This document shows, piece by piece, positions 1 to 5,347 of a DNA stretch of 5,840 bases. Each line of letters starts with the position of its first letter. Position 1 is the stretch's first letter. The position numbers were made by a program, and so were the translations under genes. The stretch is from Pseudonocardiales bacterium (lineage in GTDB: Bacteria; Actinomycetota; Actinomycetes; Mycobacteriales; Jatrophihabitantaceae): NCBI GenBank assembly GCA_030840415.1, contig JAVEEO010000168.1, positions 1-5,840 of the forward strand, written 5' to 3'. Below the pieces are notes generated by a model. It saw nothing but the letters and a program-made list of their open reading frames with translations. It did not search any database and was not told the DNA's origin.

Positions 1-2
1 TG

Positions 3-1736
3 GGCCCGAACACCTATGTGTTCGACCCGTCGATGCCGCTGAGCGAGATCCAGCAGACGGTCGACGCGGTCGCGGCCCAGCAGATCGCCAACCAGTTCGG
101 CAGCCAGCGCTATGCGTTGCTGTTCAAGCCGGGCAGCTACGGCACGGCCGCCCACCCGCTGAACTTCGCGGTGGGCTACTACACCGACGTCGCCGGCCTC
201 GGGGCAACTCCCGACGACGTGGTGATCAACGGCTCGGTCTACGTCCGCAACCAGTGCGACAGCAGTGGCTGCATCGCCCTGAACAACTTCTGGCGATCGC
301 TGTCCAACCTCACCATCAACGCCACCAATCCCGATTTCGGTTGCTACACCGGCGAGTTCTGGGCAGTTTCGCAGGCCGCGCCGATGCGGCGGGTGCACGT
401 CAACGGGCTCACCACGCTGATGGACTATTGCACCGGCCCGTCCTTCGCCAGCGGTGGGTTCATCGCGGACTCGAAGTTCGACGGCACCGTGGTCAACGGT
501 TCGCAGCAGCAGTTCTACGTCCGCAACAGTGCGTTGACCAGTTGGAGCAACGGGGTGTGGAACCAGGTCTTCTCCGGAGTGACGGGCGCCCCGGCCCAGT
601 GCTTCCCGGCGCAGCCGAGCTGTGGTGGTCCCTACACGACACTGGCCACCACTCCGGCCAGCCGCGAGAAGCCGTACCTGTACGTCGACGGCAGCGGGCA
701 GTACCGGGTGTTCGTCCCGGCGGCCCGATACGACTCCGCGGGGACCAGTTGGTCGACCGGCGCCACCGTGGGGCGCTCGATCCCACTGTCGGACTTCTTC
801 ATCGCCAAGCCCTCGGACTCGGTCAGCACGATCAACAGCCAGCTGGCCCGGGGCCGCAACCTGCTGCTGACGCCCGGGGTGTACGACGTCGACCAGACGA
901 TCAAGGTCAAGCGGGCCGACACCGTCGTCCTGGGCCTGGGCTTCGCCACGCTCACCGCGACCAACGGCGCCGTGGCGATGAGCGTCGCGGACGTGCCCGG
1001 CGTCGACATCGCCGGCCTGTTGATCGACGCGGGCAGCGTCAACTCGCCGGCCCTGCTGCGCATCGGCACCGGGCACGCGTCCGCCGGTGCCGCTCGTGAC
1101 CACAACGGCTGGAGCGACCCGGCGGATCCGACCGCCCTGCAGGACGTGTTCTTCCGCGTCGGCGGCCCGCACCTGGGCAAGGCGAGCGTCAGCCTCGAGG
1201 TGAACAGCGACCACGTGGTGCTCGACGACATCTGGGCATGGCGTGCCGACCATGGCACCGGCGTCGGCTGGACCCAGAACACCGCCGACACCGGGGTGAT
1301 CGTCAACGGCGACCACGTGAGTGCCACCGGCCTGTTCGTCGAGCACTACCAGAAGTTCCAGGTGATCTGGAACGGCAAGTACGGCTCGGATGTCTTCTTC
1401 CAGAGCGAGCTGCCCTATGACGTGCCGAACCAGGCCGCGTGGATGTCCTCGCCGACGACGCTCGGCTACGCGGCCTTCAAGGTCACGGAGTCGGCCGAGC
1501 ACTTCACCGGCTACGGCATGGGCACCTACAGCTTCTTCAACCAGGGGGTGGACATCTTTGCCGCGCACGCCTACGAGGTGCCGACCGATGCCGACGTGCG
1601 CCTGCACGACCTGCTGACGATCTTCCTCGATCCGGCCAACGGCAAGGGCGGCATCCTCAACGTCGTCAACGACACCGGCGGTCCGTCCACCATTGCCAAC
1701 CCGGACGTCCCGGTCACCGTGGTGGACTACCCGTAG
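3..1736 (+). CDS. Secreted parallel beta-helix protein, 5'-truncated by window edge (often annotated 'adenylyl cyclase')
   Basis: The reading frame is open to the window edge and begins with GPNTYVFDPSM. The GTG at 18 is therefore internal and the true start plus signal peptide lie upstream. About 577 codons are present. The early part (VFDPSMP, LLFKPGSYG, then VVINGSVYV) resembles the pectate-lyase-superfamily beta-helix entry seen in GH55-like proteins. A second helix-like stretch around residues 285-345, counted from the GTG (LLLTPGVYDVDQTIKV, VVLGLGFATL, VDIAGLLIDAG), repeats the pattern. Six cysteines (residues 80, 85, 109, 138, 195, 202 from the GTG) fit an exported, disulfide-bonded protein. 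Actinomycete homologues, as I recall them, are labelled 'adenylyl cyclase' or 'coagulation factor 5/8 type', but I see no nucleotide-cyclase motif, so that name is probably a transferred error. The substrate is unknown; a carbohydrate-active role is inference. The gene ends in TAG 44 nt before the VOC gene. Confidence 0.85.
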   Translation, partial: GPNTYVFDPSMPLSEIQQTVDAVAAQQIANQFGSQRYALLFKPGSYGTAAHPLNFAVGYYTDVAGLGATPDDVVINGSVYVRNQCDSSGCIALNNFWRSLSNLTINATNPDFGCYTGEFWAVSQAAPMRRVHVNGLTTLMDYCTGPSFASGGFIADSKFDGTVVNGSQQQFYVRNSALTSWSNGVWNQVFSGVTGAPAQCFPAQPSCGGPYTTLATTPASREKPYLYVDGSGQYRVFVPAARYDSAGTSWSTGATVGRSIPLSDFFIAKPSDSVSTINSQLARGRNLLLTPGVYDVDQTIKVKRADTVVLGLGFATLTATNGAVAMSVADVPGVDIAGLLIDAGSVNSPALLRIGTGHASAGAARDHNGWSDPADPTALQDVFFRVGGPHLGKASVSLEVNSDHVVLDDIWAWRADHGTGVGWTQNTADTGVIVNGDHVSATGLFVEHYQKFQVIWNGKYGSDVFFQSELPYDVPNQAAWMSSPTTLGYAAFKVTESAEHFTGYGMGTYSFFNQGVDIFAAHAYEVPTDADVRLHDLLTIFLDPANGKGGILNVVNDTGGPSTIANPDVPVTVVDYP

Positions 1737-1769
1737 CCCGCGAGCGCGGTTCGGCCATCGCCAGCAGGC

Positions 1770-1775
1770 AGGAGG
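1770..1775 (+). promoter_or_regulatory. Strong Shine-Dalgarno of the VOC gene
   Basis: AGGAGG lies five bases before the ATG at 1781. It fixes the start at 1781 rather than at any in-frame codon inside the preceding gene. Confidence 0.85.
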
Positions 1776-1780
1776 ACCGC

Positions 1781-2134
1781 ATGCGCGCCAGCCGCATCAC
1801 GGCCAACCTTCGGGTGGCCGACCTCGATGCAGCGAAGGGCTTCTACCGCGATTTCCTCGGACTGAGTACCGAGGAGTTCAACCTGGGGTGGGTAGCCCGC
1901 TACACCTCTCCCGACAGTGGGGTGAACCTCCAGCTGGTGACGCGCGATGCGAGTGCCCCCGAGGACTCGGTGATCTCCGTGCACACCGATGACGTCGAAG
2001 GTGCATATCTCCAGGCCCAGGAGCTCGGCTTGGAGATAGTGCACCCGCTCACCACCGAGGCCTGGGGCGTGCGGCGGTTCTTCGTCCGCGCGCCCGACGG
2101 CAACGTGATCAACATCGTCCAGCACCGGGACTGA
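1781..2134 (+). CDS. VOC family (glyoxalase/bleomycin-resistance fold) protein
   Basis: A 117-residue protein, the normal length for a single-module vicinal oxygen chelate protein. It opens with ITANLRVADLDAAKGFYRDF, the usual first beta-alpha unit ending in FYRDFLGL. The second half holds VISVHTDDVEGAY and closes with FFVRAPDGNVINIVQH, typical of the family. The start is set by AGGAGG at 1770-1775, five bases before the ATG; longer in-frame readings run back into the upstream gene. The usual first metal-ligand histidine of glyoxalase-I-type members seems absent (A/N in ITANL), and the last strand has N where a glutamate often sits, so metal binding is doubtful. The gene follows the beta-helix gene by 44 nt and could be cotranscribed, but the strong SD allows independent expression. 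The substrate cannot be told. Confidence 0.9.
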   Translation: MRASRITANLRVADLDAAKGFYRDFLGLSTEEFNLGWVARYTSPDSGVNLQLVTRDASAPEDSVISVHTDDVEGAYLQAQELGLEIVHPLTTEAWGVRRFFVRAPDGNVINIVQHRD

Positions 2135-2142
2135 AACGCGGG

Positions 2143-2587
2143 CTACCGCGCATCGCCGGGGGCCGGCGGTTCGAGCAGCACGACGGGGAGCTGGCGGGAA
2201 GTGCGCTCCTGGTAACCGGCGTAGTTGCGGTATCGGGCCGTGATCAGCGGCCAGATCCTGGCGCGCTCGTCGGCAGTGGCGATTCGGGCGTGCATCGGAC
2301 GCTCGGGCTGGCCACCACCCTGACCCGCACTGCCGGATTGTCGCGCAGGTTCAGAAACCAGGCGGGATGGACGTCGTCACCGCCCCGGGAGGCGACCACC
2401 GCATAGGTGTCGCCCTCTGCCACGGCGAGGTGAGCAGGACCGAACGCGGTGCGCCACTCCGGCGGCCGATGGTGGTCAGTTCCAGCGTGGGCATCCCACC
2501 GAAGCTGGCGCCCAGCCGGCCGCCGGTGAGCGTGAGAAGGGCACGGTGCAGGCCGTTCATGGTCTTGAGGAAGCGATCGCTGGGCAT
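2143..2587 (-). pseudogene. Deazaflavin (F420)-dependent nitroreductase-family gene, broken by two frameshifts
   Basis: Reading the minus strand from ATG 2587 gives 55 codons of a Ddn-like protein (SDRFLKTMNGLHRA, GGMPTLELTTIGRRSG, PRSVLLTSP). At about 2423 the frame is lost. The next frame continues as VAEGDTYAVVASRGGDDVHP then AWFLNLRDNPAVRVRV. At about 2311-2316 it shifts again to GQPERPMHARIATADERAR, NYAGYQERTSRQLPVVLLEP and a TAG at 2143-2145. Restoring one G at each point (CCGTGG to CCGGTGG, and GGTGGCC to GGTGGGCC) would give an intact protein of 148 residues, the normal family length. The family reduces nitro compounds, quinones or other acceptors with reduced F420. Both lesions are single-base losses in G runs, so sequencing error must be considered, but the neighbouring relics favour true decay. 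The gene is convergent with the VOC gene, with 8 nt between them. Family assignment is firm; loss of function is likely. Confidence 0.85.
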
Positions 2588-2600
2588 GGCCGAACCCTAG

Positions 2601-3166
2601 ACCCGCGATTGTCCGCCGGACAGTGGCGGATCACCCAGCACCGGCTACTAATACTCGCTCGACGGTGGGTTGACCTGGCGACCGTTGACGACCACGGCGT
2701 CGGGCTCGGACCTGGCCGGCACGATCACCGGGCTCACCCCGGGCACCCAGTACCCGGTCACGCTCCGGGTCGTCAATGCCGTCGGTGCGGTACGGCGGTC
2801 GAGGTCACCCACGTGACCACGGTGCCGGCCACTCAAACGGCTCCGACCGCGACGCCGGGACGGGCCTCGGCCCTGGTGACCTGGCCGAAGTCCGGCACCG
2901 GCCGACTTGGAAGTGGGCTCGCACAACCTGGTGGCCTCCGCCCTCGACCTTGCCCGTAAGACTCACCTGATCCGGATGCCGGATGCCGGTCGCCGGGTCG
3001 GGTAGTGGTACCGGTGCCGACGTCGGCGAGGGATCGGCGGGCGGGTCGTTGCCCAACACCGGCGTCCAACTCGGGCGGCTGGCGATCTGGACCGGCCTGA
3101 TCACCGGAGCTGGTTTCATGTTTGATCGCGAGCGGCCGTCGCCGTCGGTTCACGCCGGCGGAGTAG
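2601..3166 (+). pseudogene. 3' relic of a fibronectin-III, LPXTG wall-anchored surface protein
   Basis: The relic reads in pieces across frames. The first piece is PPDSGGSPSTGY, a stop (TAA at 2649-2651, probably from CAA), then YSLDGGLTW and ITGLTPGTQYPVTLRVVN, a typical actinobacterial Fn3 domain. A one-base loss near 2790 moves the frame to TAVEVTHVTTVPA and SALVTW, the end of that domain and the start of the next. Near 2900 the frame moves again to ADLEVGSHNLVASALDLA, resembling the end of an Ig-like domain. A 7-bp tandem duplication at 2972-2989 then throws the reading off. Removing one unit joins it to a Gly/Ser-rich linker, LPNTG (3049-3063), the hydrophobic segment LAIWTGLITGAGFMF and basic residues. 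A one-base insertion near 3136 separates this from RRRRFTPAE and the TAG at 3164. The C-terminus is thus a full sortase sorting signal. The N-terminus and any start are missing. Domain calls are firm; exact lesion positions are inferred. Confidence 0.8.
2972..2989. repeat. 7-bp tandem duplication (CCGGATG x2 plus CCGG)
   Basis: CCGGATG stands at 2972-2978 and 2979-2985, followed by a partial third CCGG. Seven bases break the frame. With one unit deleted, the Ig-like piece upstream reads straight into MPVAGSGSGTG and the LPNTG signal. This fits a slippage duplication inside the surface-protein relic. Confidence 0.8.
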
Positions 3167-3339
3167 CTCGCGCTGGTTCGGCCGATAGTCCCACGAAGAG
3201 CGAGAAGGACCGCCTCCAGGGATCACCGGCCGTCCCGGCACCGAAGACAACCAGTCCGACGGCGGTCCTGCGTCGACGCGGCGAACCTACACGATCAGCC
3301 TTGCCGGGACGGGCGTTCGCTCCGTGGTGGCGCGGTTGG
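3167..3339. other. Non-coding gap between two gene relics
   Basis: No recognisable protein piece, SD-preceded start or RNA gene was seen on either strand. The only structure is an 11-bp perfect inverted repeat, CCGTCCCGGCA at 3230-3240 and TGCCGGGACGG at 3302-3312, with 61 bases between the arms. Open frames here are composition-driven and resemble nothing known to me. Confidence 0.5.
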
Positions 3340-3468
3340 CGCCGATGGTGCGGCTTCGCCGGCCTGCACAACCCGACCTCCAACGACAGGACCCGCGAAC
3401 TGCTCGGCTGGGAGCCGACTCACCCCGGCTGGGTCGAGGAGGTGCAGACCGGCCACTACTTCGGCTGA
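3340..3468 (+). pseudogene. C-terminal stub of an NAD-dependent epimerase/SDR protein
   Basis: The last ~35 codons before TGA at 3466-3468 read FAGLHNPTSNDRTRELLGWE then PTHPGWVEEVQTGHYF. This matches the C-terminal tail (D-N-P-S-S..T-R-LGW-PT-PG...GHYF) of extended short-chain dehydrogenase/NAD-dependent epimerase proteins of about 280-300 residues. Nothing upstream shows the Rossmann GxxGxxG or YxxxK motifs; the same frame instead runs back into the surface-protein relic. So only the tail remains, and the left boundary is approximate (recognisable homology from about 3349). The stub cannot be active. The good preservation of the tail suggests a deletion rather than slow decay. The family call rests on memory of this tail pattern. 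Confidence 0.65.
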
Positions 3469-3537
3469 TCGGTCTCGGGCATTCCGGACCCAGCGGTGGC
3501 CCCGAGCGGTATCGTCTGGTATGGAATCGCCGGAAGT

Positions 3538-3542
3538 GGAGG
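3538..3542 (+). promoter_or_regulatory. Shine-Dalgarno deciding the GTG start at 3547
   Basis: GGAGG sits four bases before GTG 3547. The longer reading from GTG 3496 has no comparable site and would place hydrophilic residues before the signal-like segment. Confidence 0.5.
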
Positions 3543-3546
3543 CACT

Positions 3547-3774
3547 GTGAAGGCACGTCGTGCTGGTGGGTTGATAGTGCGGGTCGTGCTGGTCGCGGCT
3601 GTGTCATATCCGTTGACCGCCGCGACGACAAGCGATTCGTCGCGATACGCGGATTACCTCACGCCTGGAGCGGCATCCGAGTTGTGCTCGGCGGGGTCCG
3701 AGCCAACCGGCGGATGGGTCTGCTGGTACCCCCTGGTGGGGACCGCGCCGCTTCCGGACGACCCACCCGGCTAG
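3547..3774 (+). CDS. Small putative secreted protein, unrecognised family
   Basis: A 75-residue reading frame starting at GTG after a good SD. The N-terminus KARRAGG is basic and is followed by the hydrophobic run LIVRVVLVAAVSYPLTAA, which looks like a signal peptide with cleavage near the alanines. The mature part would be about 50 residues, with two cysteines flanking a Gly/Trp stretch (CSAGSEPTGGWVCWYPL) that could form one disulfide, and a proline-rich acidic end (LPDDPPG). I do not recognise the family. It lies between the SDR stub and the convergent response regulator, with 42 nt separating it from the latter. Because the region upstream is full of relics it could be a chance frame or a fragment. 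The SD plus signal peptide plus paired cysteines are the case for a real gene. Confidence 0.5.
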   Translation: MKARRAGGLIVRVVLVAAVSYPLTAATTSDSSRYADYLTPGAASELCSAGSEPTGGWVCWYPLVGTAPLPDDPPG

Positions 3775-3816
3775 GCAGGTTGATTCGCCGATCTCACCGG
3801 CCGATGGCCGCCGCCG

Positions 3817-4482
3817 TCACGGCCCGCCGCGCCAGTGATCGATGCGGTGGTGATCCGGGGTGAACCCGTGTTTGACGCCCCACAGCACCGCCTGGGTGCG
3901 GCTGGTGACGTCGATCTTGCGGTAGACCGAGCGGATGTAGGACTTGATGGTGTTGGGGCTCAGGAAGGTCATCGCGGCGACCTCGGCATTGCTCTTGCCC
4001 TGCGTGATCAGCGCCAGGACTTCGGCCTCGCGGTCGGTCAGGCCCTCGTGCCGGCCGGGCCAGTCGAGGTTGGCGGCCGACCGGGTCCGCTTGGACGATT
4101 CGCTGATGACCGTCTCGCCGGCATGGATCGCCTCCAGCGCGTCGACCAGCTCGCGGGCCGGCAAGCGCTTGGACAGGTAGCCGTCCGCACCGCGCCGGCG
4201 GGCGCTCTCGATCAGCTCCGGAGCGAAGTTCCAGGTGTAGACCACGACGCGTTTGGCGCGTGAGCTGCGCACCAGCACCTCGATCTCCTCGTGATCGGCC
4301 TCCGGCTGGGCGAACGAGTCGTACAGCGCGATGTCGACGGTGTCGGACAGCGGCTCGTTCGCGTCGATCTCGGCGACCAGGACCCGGTCGCGATAGGGGT
4401 AGAGCATGCTGGCCACCCCCGTCAGCACCACGTCGTAGTCGTCGACCAGTGCGATCAGGATCGGGGCCAGTCCGGTTGCCAT
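3817..4482 (-). CDS. NarL/FixJ-type response regulator with LuxR-type HTH
   Basis: A 221-residue two-domain regulator, the normal size for the family. The receiver begins IALVDDYDVV with the acidic pair D14/D15. The phospho-acceptor is most likely D55 in IALYDSF, the conserved hydroxyl residue is T83 (VVVYTW) and the conserved lysine is K105 (GYLSKRLP). All key residues are therefore present, although the D55 context differs from the common LLDxxMP. The LuxR-type DNA-binding domain covers about residues 148-206 (LTDREAEVLALITQGKSN, then LSPNTIKSYIRSVYRKI). No histidine kinase is in the window, so it is an orphan here. The gene is divergent from the GlsB-type gene, and the shared gap holds two CCCTAGGGGTG boxes, one within 30 bp of this start. 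Auto-control and control of the neighbour are inferred. An SD-like AGGGAGGG lies 14 bases before ATG, farther than usual, and overlaps the nearer box. Confidence 0.92.
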   Translation of the reverse strand: MATGLAPILIALVDDYDVVLTGVASMLYPYRDRVLVAEIDANEPLSDTVDIALYDSFAQPEADHEEIEVLVRSSRAKRVVVYTWNFAPELIESARRRGADGYLSKRLPARELVDALEAIHAGETVISESSKRTRSAANLDWPGRHEGLTDREAEVLALITQGKSNAEVAAMTFLSPNTIKSYIRSVYRKIDVTSRTQAVLWGVKHGFTPDHHRIDHWRGGP

Positions 4483-4500
4483 GAGCGCAACGTTAACCCT

Positions 4501-4533
4501 CCCTAGGGGTGTACTGCATCAGCCCTAGGGGTG
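4501..4533. promoter_or_regulatory. Twin CCCTAGGGGTG boxes, 22 bp apart: candidate operator
   Basis: CCCTAGGGGTG is at 4501-4511 and again at 4523-4533, identical over 11 bp, with an 11-bp unrelated spacer. The core CCCTAGGG is palindromic, as expected for a dimeric NarL/LuxR-type protein. The 22-bp repeat places both boxes on the same DNA face, two helical turns apart. They lie 18 bp from the response-regulator ATG and 85 bp before the GlsB-type ATG. Binding by the adjacent regulator is inference. Confidence 0.65.
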
Positions 4534-4580
4534 GTTCTGTGGAGACATCGGGTCGCCGCAGACCTTCGGCAGCCCGTCCC

Positions 4581-4599
4581 GACACGACCTGGTCGTGTC
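4581..4599. promoter_or_regulatory. Palindrome/hairpin in the glsB-type leader
   Basis: GACACGACC, one central T, then GGTCGTGTC: perfect 9-bp arms. It ends five bases before the SD (GAAAGGA, 4605-4611). As DNA it could be an operator for a dimeric repressor; as RNA it would form a 7-bp stem with a 5-base loop beside the ribosome site. Confidence 0.55.
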
Positions 4600-4604
4600 C
4601 CATC

Positions 4605-4611
4605 GAAAGGA
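4605..4611 (+). promoter_or_regulatory. Shine-Dalgarno deciding the ATG start at 4619
   Basis: GAAAGGA lies seven bases before ATG 4619. This favours that start over the in-frame GTG at 4595, which lies inside the palindrome and would add eight hydrophilic residues before the first membrane helix. Confidence 0.7.
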
Positions 4612-4618
4612 CAACACC

Positions 4619-4897
4619 ATGCTCGGTCTGATCATCACGTTGATCATCGTCGGCCTCATCGCAGGCGCGATTGCGCGTCTGCTGGTTCCCGGCCGGCAGG
4701 ACATCGGCATCGCCGCGACGATCGTGCTCGGCATCGTCGGCTCGTTCATCGGCGGCTTCATCGGCTACCTGCTGTTCCACAAGGACTCCGCGGACGGCTT
4801 CTTCCAGCCGTCCGGGCTGATCGGCTCGATCATCGGTGCCGTGATCGCGCTGCTGATCTACACCCGGATGGGCAGCCGGCACACCGTCCGCCACTAG
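4619..4897 (+). CDS. GlsB/YeaQ/YmgE-family stress-response membrane protein
   Basis: A 92-residue very hydrophobic protein of normal family length (also called transglycosylase-associated protein). Three membrane helices are visible: residues about 2-18 (LGLIITLIIVGLIAGAI), 30-53 (IAATIVLGIVGSFIGGFIG) and 66-82 (GLIGSIIGAVIALLIY). The family's IAGAIARLLVPGRQDIG turn lies between the first two, and glycine-zipper spacing (GxxxGG) is clear in helix 2. A short loop with charged residues (HKDSADG) precedes helix 3, and the tail is basic. The family is associated with stress responses in bacteria; its biochemical role is not settled. The gene stands alone, divergent from the response regulator, after a leader containing a palindrome, and is followed by a strong hairpin. 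Control by the CCCTAGGGGTG boxes is likely but unproven. Confidence 0.92.
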   Translation: MLGLIITLIIVGLIAGAIARLLVPGRQDIGIAATIVLGIVGSFIGGFIGYLLFHKDSADGFFQPSGLIGSIIGAVIALLIYTRMGSRHTVRH

Positions 4898-4908
4898 ACC
4901 TTCGTGAG

Positions 4909-4941
4909 GGGCGCCGCACCTTGTCCCCGGGTGCGGCGCCC
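4909..4941. terminator. Strong GC hairpin, likely terminator shared by convergent genes
   Basis: GGGCGCCGCACC (4909-4920) pairs perfectly with GGTGCGGCGCCC (4930-4941) around a 9-base loop. It begins 11 bases after the glsB-type stop and ends 10 bases before the vapC stop on the other strand. There is no T-run on either side, as is common for actinobacterial terminators. It could serve both directions. Confidence 0.75.
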
Positions 4942-4951
4942 GTGGCGGGCG

Positions 4952-5347
4952 CTACCGGATGGCTGTTACACCCAATGACTCCGCAGCCTCGGCCAGCCGG
5001 CGGTCGAAGGTCAACATCTCGACGGCGCCGAGGCTGATCGCCGCGGACAGATGGATCGCGTCGAGGGATCGCAGGTTCGGTGGGCCTATCGTACGCGCCC
5101 GCTGCATCACGACCGGGGTGAGCGGGTGGCGCGCAATACCAGTGCACGCAGTGCGAAGCACCTCGCTGACATCCGGGACGCCGGCTCGCGAGATTGCGCG
5201 TGCGACCTCCACCCAGGCCAGTTCGGAGCTGGCGATCAGGTCACCGGCGGTGCTCCGTTCGCGCAGGATCGCAAGAACCTGCGGGGACTCATCTTCGATG
5301 AAGACGCGCTTGAGCAGCGCGCTCGTGTCCACGTAGAGGCCGGTCAA
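4952..5347 (-). CDS. vapC: VapC-type PIN-domain toxin (ribonuclease)
   Basis: A 131-residue PIN-domain protein of normal VapC length. The four acidic residues of the active site are all in place: D7 (LYVDTSALLK), E42 (ASSELAWVE), D96 (RSLDAIHL) and D115 (LTFDRRL), so the Mg2+-dependent RNase centre looks intact. VapC toxins usually cut tRNA or rRNA and stop translation until bound by their antitoxin; the target here cannot be told. The start is taken as the TTG at 5345-5347, which overlaps the antitoxin stop as TTGA, giving translational coupling. The other in-frame codon, GTG five codons later, would leave only VDTS and is less likely. The gene ends near the hairpin at 4909-4941, convergent with the glsB-type gene. 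It forms an operon with the antitoxin. Confidence 0.92.
   Translation of the reverse strand: MTGLYVDTSALLKRVFIEDESPQVLAILRERSTAGDLIASSELAWVEVARAISRAGVPDVSEVLRTACTGIARHPLTPVVMQRARTIGPPNLRSLDAIHLSAAISLGAVEMLTFDRRLAEAAESLGVTAIR

Noticed and set aside
254..1327. Long alternative frames on both strands inside the beta-helix gene
   Set aside because: They are Arg/Pro/Gly-rich shadows typical of GC-rich DNA, while the main frame shows clear protein patterns throughout.
2610..2622. TGTCCG-C-CGGACA palindrome before the nitroreductase relic as an operator
   Set aside because: It lies within the Fn3 relic reading (PPDSGG), and its 6-bp arms are unremarkable in such GC-rich DNA.
2546..2970. Apparent + and - strand frames (e.g. 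2546-2959, 2648-2926) as separate genes
   Set aside because: They are shadows or mixtures of the nitroreductase antisense and the broken Fn3 sequence; the Fn3 reading across frames explains the recognisable parts.
2983..3468. One 161-codon + strand protein from ATG 2983
   Set aside because: The frame joins an LPXTG end to an epimerase tail through meaningless sequence. It is a chance fusion of two relics, and the true surface-protein stop is at 3164 in another frame.
3798..3810. CGGCC-gat-GGCCG as a terminator between the convergent genes
   Set aside because: Only five base pairs with a three-base loop and no T-run; too weak to call.
3324..3863. 179-codon + strand frame
   Set aside because: Arg-rich, no family resemblance, no SD; it overlaps the SDR tail, the small secreted frame and the response-regulator end in other frames.
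4533..4553. Stress-sigma-factor-like promoter (GGTT ... GGGT) before the glsB-type gene
   Set aside because: The spacing is 13 bases, shorter than the usual 14-17, and the -10 part lacks the following A. It is tempting given the gene's role but not supportable.
4493..4894. Minus-strand 133-codon frame opposite the glsB-type gene
   Set aside because: Its Asp/Glu/Arg-rich composition is the antisense shadow of the membrane-protein codons.
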